This document shows, one piece after another, positions 1 to 5,981 of a stretch of DNA of 9,615 bases (its first letter is position 1; each line of letters begins with the position of its first letter). The notes under the pieces are model-generated. The model was not told the DNA's origin and made no database searches. It was given only the letters and a program-made list of their open reading frames with translations. Position numbers and translations under genes: made by a program. Source of the stretch: an uncultured Eubacteriales bacterium (GTDB lineage Bacteria; Bacillota; Clostridia; Oscillospirales; Acutalibacteraceae); NCBI GenBank assembly GCA_934615635.1, contig CAKTTT010000086.1:1-9615 (forward strand), read 5' to 3'.

Positions 1-1
1 G

Positions 2-841
2 TATGTGTCGCCGTGGCTGGTCGGCTGTATCGTATTCTTTATTATACCGGTTATCCAGTCGATCCTGTACAGCTTCGGCAAAATCAATTTGACCGACACG
101 GGTTATTCTCTTTCCATGGTCGGCTTGAAGAACTATATGACCATCTTTCTCACGGATGAGCAATATATTCCCAAGATGCTGCAGGCGTTGCAGGAAATGC
201 TGCTCAACACCCCCATGATCGTGATGTTCAGCCTGTTTATCGCCATTCTGCTTAATCAGAAATTCCATGGCAGAACGGCTGTCCGGGCCATCTTTTTCCT
301 GCCGGTTATCATTGCCAACGGCGTCATCATTTCCATTATGAACGGCGACGTTTTCTCGGACGCGGTCATGTCCAACGCCAGCTCCTCCTCGCTGTTCGAA
401 ACAGGCGGCTTCATGTATATGCTGCTGTATGAGACCGGCATCAACATGACGCTGATCAATTCCGTCACCGCGATCGTGGGTAGCCTGTTCGAATTGATAT
501 GGAAGACCGGCATTCAGCAGCTCATCTTCCTGGCCGGCCTGCAGACCATCAATGCGTCCATGTACGAGGTGGCAAAGATCGAAGGCGCCACCGGCTGGGA
601 AACCTTCTGGAAGGTGACCTTCCCGATGATCAGTCCCATGCTCTTGATAAACATTATTTATACGCTTATCGACAGTTTTACGGACTATTCCAACGTGCTG
701 ATGGAGTATATCAGCCAGAAGATGACGAATATGCAGTTGGAAGTGGGCGCAGCGATGGTCTGGGTATACTTTATCATCGTTATCGTCGTTCTGTCCGTCA
801 TCTATTTCTTGGTAAACAAAAAGGTATTCTACGAGGTATAA
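2..841 (+). CDS. Sugar ABC transporter permease, MalF/UgpA type (5' partial)
   Basis: One of the two membrane subunits of a family-1 carbohydrate ABC importer; it forms half of the channel and docks to the ATPase from the cytoplasmic side. The reading frame is open to the left edge. A GTG at position 5 could start it, but the protein would then begin inside the first membrane helix (SPWLVGCIVFFIIPV), so the true start is almost certainly upstream. Counting from that GTG, hydrophobic helices lie near residues 4-22, 70-84, 95-113, 152-180, 211-225 and 252-271. The EAA loop that contacts the ATPase is at about 188-210 (EVAKIEGATGWETFWKVTFP), with the invariant Gly. The stretch ELIWKTGIQQLIFLAGLQ before it is typical of clostridial and bacillar MalF-like permeases. 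The companion permease follows after 21 bp. The substrate cannot be told from the permease. Confidence 0.93.
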   Translation, partial: YVSPWLVGCIVFFIIPVIQSILYSFGKINLTDTGYSLSMVGLKNYMTIFLTDEQYIPKMLQALQEMLLNTPMIVMFSLFIAILLNQKFHGRTAVRAIFFLPVIIANGVIISIMNGDVFSDAVMSNASSSSLFETGGFMYMLLYETGINMTLINSVTAIVGSLFELIWKTGIQQLIFLAGLQTINASMYEVAKIEGATGWETFWKVTFPMISPMLLINIIYTLIDSFTDYSNVLMEYISQKMTNMQLEVGAAMVWVYFIIVIVVLSVIYFLVNKKVFYEV

Positions 842-862
842 CGGGGAGGTGAGACTGCAGCC

Positions 863-1795
863 ATGAAAGAATATGCTATCGGAAAAATTGACGAAAGCAC
901 GAAATTGCGCACCAAAAAGATCGCTTACAAGGTTACGGGGATACTGTGGAAGATATTTCGTGCCGCCCTGCTGATCGGATTGAGCTTTGTTATTCTCTAT
1001 CCGCTGATCTATGCGATTACCATGACCTTCCGGCCGGCGGATCAGATTTATGATCCCACGGTGGTGTGGATTTCCAAGTCGCTGACGCTGGATAATCTGA
1101 AAACCACCTTTCAATTGATGGATTATCCCAAGGCGCTGCTGAACTCCCTGATGGTCAATGTCATCAGCTCCTTCCTGCAGGTTGCCATCTGCGCGTTTAC
1201 CAGCTACGGCTTCGCGCGGTTTGAGTTCAAGGGAAAGAACATTCTCTTCGGACTGGTTTTGCTGACCGTGCTGGTTCCGCCGCAGGTTATCATCACCCCC
1301 TCCTTCCTGACCTATAAGACGCTGGGACTGGTGAATACCTACTGGACCTTCTATCTGCCCGCTATTTTTGGCGCTGGCATCAAATCGGGTCTCTTCATCT
1401 TCATCTTCCGTCAGTTCTTCAGAGGATTGCCCAAGGAGCTGGAGGAGGCGGCGGCTATCGACGGATGCGGTTTCTTCCAATGCTTCATCCGCATCATCAT
1501 CCCCAACGCCGGCGCTGTTATTCTCACCACGGTTCTGCTGTCCATCATGTGGTACTGGAACGATTATTATATGAGTTCCATGTACATGAACAACATGCAC
1601 ACCGTGACCACCGCGCTGGTGAATCTGGAAACCAACACCTACAACATCACCGGTGATATCGCCCCGGATCCCTACAAAATCATCACCTATATGCAGGCCG
1701 GCAGCCTTCTCGTTATCACTCCTCCGCTGCTGCTGTATCTGGTGCTGCAACGTAAATTCGTTCAGGGCGCGGAGCGCTCCGGTATCGTTGGCTAA
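863..1795 (+). CDS. Sugar ABC transporter permease, MalG/UgpE type
   Basis: Second membrane subunit of the importer, expected to pair with the preceding permease. It is 310 aa, slightly longer than the usual 270-290 because of a charged cytoplasmic N-terminus of about 30 residues. Helices lie near residues 33-56, 93-116, 127-147, 160-180, 217-235 and 279-296. The EAA motif is at about 189-214 (LPKELEEAAAIDGCGFFQCF, then IRIIIP). The C-terminus (QRKFVQGAERSGIVG) matches the classic MalG ending. The start is the ATG at 863, preceded by a purine-rich GGGGAGGTGAG at 842-852; the spacing is somewhat long. The gene sits 21 bp behind permease 1 and 85 bp ahead of the first binding protein, so the three are probably co-transcribed. 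No nucleotide-binding protein is adjacent. Confidence 0.95.
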   Translation: MKEYAIGKIDESTKLRTKKIAYKVTGILWKIFRAALLIGLSFVILYPLIYAITMTFRPADQIYDPTVVWISKSLTLDNLKTTFQLMDYPKALLNSLMVNVISSFLQVAICAFTSYGFARFEFKGKNILFGLVLLTVLVPPQVIITPSFLTYKTLGLVNTYWTFYLPAIFGAGIKSGLFIFIFRQFFRGLPKELEEAAAIDGCGFFQCFIRIIIPNAGAVILTTVLLSIMWYWNDYYMSSMYMNNMHTVTTALVNLETNTYNITGDIAPDPYKIITYMQAGSLLVITPPLLLYLVLQRKFVQGAERSGIVG

Positions 1796-1808
1796 ATAAG
1801 GAGGACGG

Positions 1809-1853
1809 CACTCGCCTGCTTTGGCGGAGCGGCTTCGTTGGAGCAGGCGAGTG
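1809..1853 (+). promoter_or_regulatory. Intergenic stem-loop 1 (12-bp perfect stem, 21-nt loop)
   Basis: The arms CACTCGCCTGCT (1809-1820) and AGCAGGCGAGTG (1842-1853) are perfectly complementary. The loop (1821-1841) contains GGCGG and CGGCTT. No T-run follows, so it is not a standard intrinsic terminator. It lies between the permeases and the binding-protein genes, 27 nt ahead of the SBP1 start. In transporter operons such intercistronic hairpins can protect mRNA ends or set different expression of membrane and binding components; that role is inference here. A double-stranded protein-binding site is the alternative. Hairpin 2 (3189-3240) has the same design. Confidence 0.6.
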
Positions 1854-1854
1854 G

Positions 1855-1864
1855 CGTTGCAACG
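1855..1864. promoter_or_regulatory. 10-bp palindrome CGTTGCAACG between hairpin 1 and the SBP1 ribosome site
   Basis: CGTTGCAACG is a perfect palindrome immediately after hairpin 1 and just ahead of the purine-rich SBP1 ribosome binding site. A short symmetric site in this position could be an operator half, or could extend the RNA fold. At 10 bp it is close to chance for a window this size. It is listed because it sits in one of only two long gaps. Confidence 0.2.
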
Positions 1865-1880
1865 AGTGGAGGAGAGAGGC

Positions 1881-3185
1881 ATGATGAGGAAATCGTTTGC
1901 TAAAAGGATGTTTTCTCTGTGTGGGGCCCTTCTGATATTCGGCAGCCTGTTGGGCTGTCAGCCGGGAGAGGGTAGTTCGTCTACGGATAGCCCCAGCTCT
2001 GTTCCGCCGGTGGAACTGGAACTGCCGAAAATGGAGATCACCAACAAGAAGCTCCGTTTTCTGAATCCCAATGCCGGCGTGATGCGGTTTGCGGAAACCT
2101 ACCTGAAAACCGAGTATGGCATCGATGATCTGGAGATTGTCAATGTGCCGCCCGCTGAGGTGCGTACTCGTTTTGTCAACTCGGTTATGTCCAATGATTA
2201 CTTTGACATCTATTGGGATAATTTTTCCCCTTCTTTGATAAATGGCGGTTATGTACAGGCTATTGACGTGGATATGACGTCTCCTATTTGGTCGGAAGTG
2301 GTGGCCAGCAACGAGCAGTATATGTGGAACGGAAAACGGTATTACGTGGTTCCCGGCTTCGCCAAGCAGATTATGGTCTACTACAACAAGAATATGTTCG
2401 ACGAGGCGGGGGAAACCTATCCCACCGAACTGTTCGATAACGGTGAATGGGACTGGAACAAGCTGCTGGAACTGGCCCAGACCCTGACACTGGACAGCGA
2501 CCGGGACGGCACGCCGGAGCAATACGGCTTGTCCTGCGGTGAGCCGGAGCTGCTGATGTTCACCACCGGCAAGCATCTGGTCACCTTCATGCCGGACGGC
2601 ACCGCCCGTAACAATATCGGCAGCCCGGAGGTGGCGAGGGCGGTCGCTTTCTATTCCAAGCTCCTGCAAAGCCGTACCATGACCACCAGCGACGCCTATA
2701 AAGCCTTTGCGGCTGGCACCGTGGCCATGTCCATCGGTCACCGCTGGGTGGCCAACGACTGCGCCAAGCTGATCCAGGCGGATAGCTTGGGTGTGGCCCC
2801 GTTGCCGCGGGATCCGGATGCGGATCAGTATTATACGGAGGAAGAGGGCGGCGGCTTCTACGTTTCCAAGGGTGCGCCCAACCTGCAGGGTGCCATTGCT
2901 TGCTGCAACGTATACGCTTACGTCATCCGTTCGAAGGCCTATATTCGCGACCAATATGAGTACAACATTGATAACGGCGTATGGACCGAAGAGCTGCAGA
3001 AGCAGTATGAGAGGAACAACCAGTTGGTCGGCGTGCTGCGCAATTGGGAATCCTTTAACATGGGCGATTATTGGGGTGATCTGTTCAGCCGTCCGGCGGG
3101 CGGAGAGCCGTGGGAAACCATCGCGGCGGAGCTTTCTCCCAAGGTGGACGCCAGGATCAAGGAGCTTTACGAAGCCAAGGAATAA
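1881..3185 (+). CDS. SBP1: lipoprotein sugar-binding protein of the ABC importer (family 1)
   Basis: Extracellular binding protein that should hand a carbohydrate to the permeases; 434 aa. The start is chosen at ATG 1881 (MMRKSFAKR) because GGAGGAGAGAGG (1868-1879) sits just ahead; the adjacent ATG at 1884 is equally possible. A TTG at 1821 is in frame but has no ribosome site and would put 20 polar residues before the signal peptide. The signal peptide ends in the lipobox LLGC with Cys26 as the lipidated residue, followed by a Ser-rich tether to about residue 43. Family landmarks are NDYFDIYWD (105-113), MVYYNKNMFDEAGE (165-178), GEWDWNKLLELAQTLT (188-203), an EF-hand-like DSDRDGTPEQYG (205-216), and the C-terminal GEPWETIAAEL (408-418). 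It is the most divergent copy in the middle: it has TTSDAYKAFAAGTVAMS where the others have a NARQSFGEG-type motif. At both flanks it groups with SBP2. Confidence 0.93.
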   Translation: MMRKSFAKRMFSLCGALLIFGSLLGCQPGEGSSSTDSPSSVPPVELELPKMEITNKKLRFLNPNAGVMRFAETYLKTEYGIDDLEIVNVPPAEVRTRFVNSVMSNDYFDIYWDNFSPSLINGGYVQAIDVDMTSPIWSEVVASNEQYMWNGKRYYVVPGFAKQIMVYYNKNMFDEAGETYPTELFDNGEWDWNKLLELAQTLTLDSDRDGTPEQYGLSCGEPELLMFTTGKHLVTFMPDGTARNNIGSPEVARAVAFYSKLLQSRTMTTSDAYKAFAAGTVAMSIGHRWVANDCAKLIQADSLGVAPLPRDPDADQYYTEEEGGGFYVSKGAPNLQGAIACCNVYAYVIRSKAYIRDQYEYNIDNGVWTEELQKQYERNNQLVGVLRNWESFNMGDYWGDLFSRPAGGEPWETIAAELSPKVDARIKELYEAKE

Positions 3186-3188
3186 GGA

Positions 3189-3240
3189 ATATTGTGCTGT
3201 AAACGGCGGCTGTGACGGCTTGTTGTTTACAGCACAGTAT
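3189..3240 (+). promoter_or_regulatory. Intergenic stem-loop 2 (12-bp perfect core, 16 bp with a G-U pair; 20-nt loop)
   Basis: The arms TGTGCTGTAAAC (3193-3204) and GTTTACAGCACA (3225-3236) are perfectly complementary. The helix extends outward to 3189 and 3240 through one U-G and three A-T pairs. The loop (3205-3224) contains GGCGG and CGGCTTGTT, echoing the loop of hairpin 1 although the stems are unrelated. No T-run follows, so termination is unlikely. It lies in the 90-bp SBP1-SBP2 gap, 35 nt before the SBP2 start. The shorter gaps before SBP3, SBP4 and the NPCBM genes have no counterpart. The role is unknown; mRNA processing, mRNA stability or protein binding are candidates. Confidence 0.65.
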
Positions 3241-3275
3241 ACTTGTTGTCAATAAATCATAAGTGGGGACGCGGC

Positions 3276-4586
3276 ATGAAAAGGAAATTGACCAGACAAA
3301 TGCTTTCTCTGGGAGCCGCCCTGTTTATGCTGGGTGCTCTGGCCGGCTGCGAGCCGGGGGCTGGAGACGGTTCGGCCGCCCCCTCGGGTGATGCGGGATC
3401 GGATACTGGACAGGGGGTTACCCTGCCGGAAATTCAGGTTGCCAATCCCAAGCTGCGGCTGTTGGCGCCGGACGCCAATGTTCTGAGTTTTTCGGAAAAA
3501 TATCTCAAGGACCATTACGGTATCACGGAGCTGGACGTGGTCGCCGTGACGCCGCAGGAGAAGCGAACCAAGTTTGTCAACTCGGTGATGTCCAACGATT
3601 ATTACGATATCTATTGGGACGATTTTGCGCCATCTCTGATCAACGGCGGTTATGTTCAGCCCATCGAGGTGGATATGACGACCGAGCTGTGGTCCCAGGT
3701 GGAGGAAAGCAACCGTCAATATCTCTGGAACGGAAAAAGGTATTATATAGTACCTGGTTTTGCCCGTCAATCTATGGTATATTATAATAAAGCCATGTTC
3801 GACGAGGCGGGGGAACCCTATCTTACCGAACTCTTTGAAAAAGGGGAGTGGGATTGGAACAAGCTGCTGGAGCTGGCCAAGACCCTCACCATAGACAGCA
3901 ACAAGGACGGTACGCCGGAGCAATATGGTTTAGGCTTTGACGAACCGGAACATATTTTGTATACCACCGGCAAACATTTTGTCACCTTCATGCCGGACGG
4001 CACCGCCCGCAACAACATCCAGAGTCCGGAGGTCGCCCGGGCGGTGGCGTATCAGGTGGAACTGCTGCAAAGCAAAACCATGGTGCCCAGCAACGCCCGG
4101 CAATCCTTCGGAGAAGGCAGCGTGGCCATGTGCATCGGCCATCGCTGGTATGCCTCCGGGTATGCCAAGCTGATCAAGGCGGACGAAGTGGGGGTGGCTC
4201 CGTTGCCCCGGGATCCGGAGGCGGATAAGTACTATACGGCGGAAGAGGGCGGCGGTTTTTATGTCCCCAAGGGGGCGCCCAACATGGAGGGGGCTCTGGC
4301 GGCCTGCAACGTGTTCTGCTATGTGATCCGTTCCGACGAATATATACGCGGCACGTATGAGAACGATGTGGAAAACGGCACCTGGACGGAGGAGCTGCAG
4401 GAGGCGTATGAGTTGAACAACACGCTGGACGGCGGCGTGCTGCGCAACTGGGGCGTATGCAATATGGGCGAACATTGGGGAGATATCTGGTCCCGGCCGG
4501 CCAGCGGCGAGCCGTGGGAAACCATTGCGGCTGAACTGGCCCCGAAAATCGATGCCAAAATAAAGGAACTTTATACAACCGCATAA
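3276..4586 (+). CDS. SBP2: lipoprotein sugar-binding protein, paralogue of SBP1
   Basis: Second family-1 binding lipoprotein, 436 aa. The start is ATG 3276 (MKRKLTRQML), with GTGGGGA at 3263-3269 as a modest ribosome site. A TTG at 3243 in the same frame adds an implausible polar leader. The signal peptide runs to the lipobox LAGC with Cys25, then a Gly/Ser/Ala/Asp tether to about residue 48. It carries NDYYDIYWDD (107-116), NGKRYYIVPGFARQ (152-165), VYYNKAMFDEAGE (168-180), the EF-hand-like DSNKDGTPEQYG (207-218), MPDGTARNNIQSPEVARAV (239-257) and GEPWETIAAEL (411-421). The N- and C-terminal thirds resemble SBP1 (INGGYVQ, CNVFCYVIRS), while the middle is almost the same as SBP3 down to the DNA. 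Around 3738-3796 it has an AT-rich run of rarer codons, unlike the other copies. Ligand unknown. Confidence 0.93.
   Translation: MKRKLTRQMLSLGAALFMLGALAGCEPGAGDGSAAPSGDAGSDTGQGVTLPEIQVANPKLRLLAPDANVLSFSEKYLKDHYGITELDVVAVTPQEKRTKFVNSVMSNDYYDIYWDDFAPSLINGGYVQPIEVDMTTELWSQVEESNRQYLWNGKRYYIVPGFARQSMVYYNKAMFDEAGEPYLTELFEKGEWDWNKLLELAKTLTIDSNKDGTPEQYGLGFDEPEHILYTTGKHFVTFMPDGTARNNIQSPEVARAVAYQVELLQSKTMVPSNARQSFGEGSVAMCIGHRWYASGYAKLIKADEVGVAPLPRDPEADKYYTAEEGGGFYVPKGAPNMEGALAACNVFCYVIRSDEYIRGTYENDVENGTWTEELQEAYELNNTLDGGVLRNWGVCNMGEHWGDIWSRPASGEPWETIAAELAPKIDAKIKELYTTA
4071..4126 (+). repeat. 56-bp block identical to 5440-5495 (SBP2/SBP3 mosaic patch)
   Basis: This stretch of SBP2, coding for SKTMVPSNARQSFGEGSV and the start of the next codon, is base-for-base identical to 5440-5495 in SBP3. 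A further identical run of about 29 bp lies just upstream in both genes (encoding PEVARAVAY). SBP4 encodes almost the same peptide with many silent differences. Identity this patchy suggests recombination or gene conversion between the copies. Confidence 0.85.
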
Positions 4587-4617
4587 GTCATCCAAATGAG
4601 CGATGGAGGGATTGAGG

Positions 4618-5952
4618 ATGAAAGAGTCAGTGAGGTCCGGCCGGCGGACGGCTGGCAAGGGCGTCAAAATGGGGTTGTCCATGATCGCGGTCATACTGCT
4701 GATGAGTTCTTTGCTCGGCTGTCAGGACGGAACGGGGGACGCCGGCTCCAACGCATCCGATGCACCGGTTTCTCTGATTGAGGAAATCGAGCTGCCGAAG
4801 ATCGAGGTGACCAATCCCAAGCTGCGGCTGCTGGTGCCGGACATTACTCTGGTCAATCCAGCGGAGAAATACCTGAAGAGCGAATACGGGATTACGGAGC
4901 TGGAAACCGTGTACACGCCGCCGGATGAAAAGCGTACCAAGCTGGTCAATTCCATCATGGCGAATGATTTTTATGATCTTTATTGGGACGATTATGCGCC
5001 CACCTTGATCAGCGGCGGTTATGTGCAGTCGGTGGATATCGATATGAGCACCGCTCTGTGGCGCGAGGTGGAGGAAGGCAACCAGCAGTATATGTGGAAC
5101 GGCAGCCGCTATTACGTGGTGCCGGGCTTCAAGCTTTACAACGGGGTCTATTACAATAAGGATATGTTTGACGAGGCGGGGGAGACCTACCCCACCGAGC
5201 TGTTCGACAAGGGCGAGTGGGATTGGGACAAGATGCTGGAGTTGGCCCAGACCCTGACTCTTGACAGCAATCGGGACGGTACGCCGGAGCAGTATGGCCT
5301 GGGCACCGATGAACCGGAGCACCTGCTCTATACCACGGGCAAGCACTTCATTACCTTCATGCCGGACGGCACCGCCCGCAACAACATTCAGAGCCCGGAG
5401 GTCGCCCGGGCGGTGGCGTATCATATGGAGCTGCTGCAGAGCAAAACCATGGTGCCCAGCAACGCCCGGCAATCCTTCGGAGAAGGCAGCGTGGCGATGT
5501 GCATCGGTCATCGCTGGTATTCCAACGGTTACGCCAAGCTGATTAAAACCGATTCCGTTGGGTTTGTGCCCCTGCCGCGGGATCCGGATGCGGACCAATA
5601 TTATACCGAGCTGGAAGGCGGCGGCATCTTTATCCCCAAGGGCGCTCCCAACAAAGAAGGCGCGATAGCGGCTCTGCACACTTTCCGGTATACCATGCTC
5701 TCCGACGAATATCGCCGGTCGCTGTATGAAAGGGATATTGAGAACGGCTACTGGACGGAGGAGCTGCAGAAGGAAATGGAGAAAAACGCCCTTTGCGACG
5801 CCGGCGTTCTGCGGAACTGGGAGGGCTTCGGCATGGGAGATCACTACAGCGATATCTACAGTAGGCCCAGTTCCGGCGAGCCCTGGGAGACAATAGCGGC
5901 TGAACTGGCTCCAAAGATCGATGCCAAGATCAAGGAGCTGTATGAAGCATAA
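4618..5952 (+). CDS. SBP3: lipoprotein sugar-binding protein, paralogue
   Basis: Third family-1 binding lipoprotein, 444 aa. The start is ATG 4618 (MKESVRSGRR): GGAGGG at 4605-4610 lies 7 nt ahead of it, whereas the in-frame ATG at 4603 overlaps that ribosome site. The N-terminus is long and basic (three Arg and three Lys before residue 18), then a hydrophobic run and the lipobox LLGC with Cys35. Landmarks are NDFYDLYWDDYAPTL (116-130), VYYNKDMFDEAGE (177-189), GEWDWDKMLELAQTLT (199-214), the EF-hand-like DSNRDGTPEQYG (216-227), MPDGTARNNIQSPEVARAV (248-266) and GEPWETIAAEL (420-430). The region after GGG (IFIPKGAPNKEGAIAALHTF) groups with SBP4, not with SBP1/2. The gap from SBP2 is only 31 bp, so translation from the same mRNA is likely. 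Confidence 0.93.
   Translation: MKESVRSGRRTAGKGVKMGLSMIAVILLMSSLLGCQDGTGDAGSNASDAPVSLIEEIELPKIEVTNPKLRLLVPDITLVNPAEKYLKSEYGITELETVYTPPDEKRTKLVNSIMANDFYDLYWDDYAPTLISGGYVQSVDIDMSTALWREVEEGNQQYMWNGSRYYVVPGFKLYNGVYYNKDMFDEAGETYPTELFDKGEWDWDKMLELAQTLTLDSNRDGTPEQYGLGTDEPEHLLYTTGKHFITFMPDGTARNNIQSPEVARAVAYHMELLQSKTMVPSNARQSFGEGSVAMCIGHRWYSNGYAKLIKTDSVGFVPLPRDPDADQYYTELEGGGIFIPKGAPNKEGAIAALHTFRYTMLSDEYRRSLYERDIENGYWTEELQKEMEKNALCDAGVLRNWEGFGMGDHYSDIYSRPSSGEPWETIAAELAPKIDAKIKELYEA
5440..5495 (+). repeat. 56-bp block identical to 4071-4126 (partner copy in SBP3)
   Basis: Partner of the SBP2 block. The reading frame is the same in both genes, so the shared bases encode the same peptide. The flanking codons diverge at once on both sides (CAA/CAG before, GCC/GCG after). 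Confidence 0.85.
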
Positions 5953-5981
5953 TGACTGAAAGCAATGGAGGAATGGAGTCA

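Noticed and set aside
1821..1880. Upstream TTG start for SBP1 at 1821
   Set aside because: It lies in the hairpin loop, has no ribosome site, and would bury the signal peptide behind 20 polar residues; ATG 1881 has a strong GGAGGAG.
1809..3240. The two hairpins as intrinsic terminators
   Set aside because: Neither stem is followed by a T-run, and both have 20-21 nt loops, too large for a typical terminator.
3238..3243. TATACT as a -10 promoter element before SBP2
   Set aside because: No acceptable -35 hexamer lies 16-18 bp upstream, and the site overlaps the hairpin arm.
5952..5981. ATG 5952 overlapping the SBP3 stop (TAATG-type coupling) as the SBP4 start
   Set aside because: The strong GGAGGA site (5967-5972) lies downstream of it and is correctly spaced for ATG 5982, which also gives a standard lipoprotein signal peptide.
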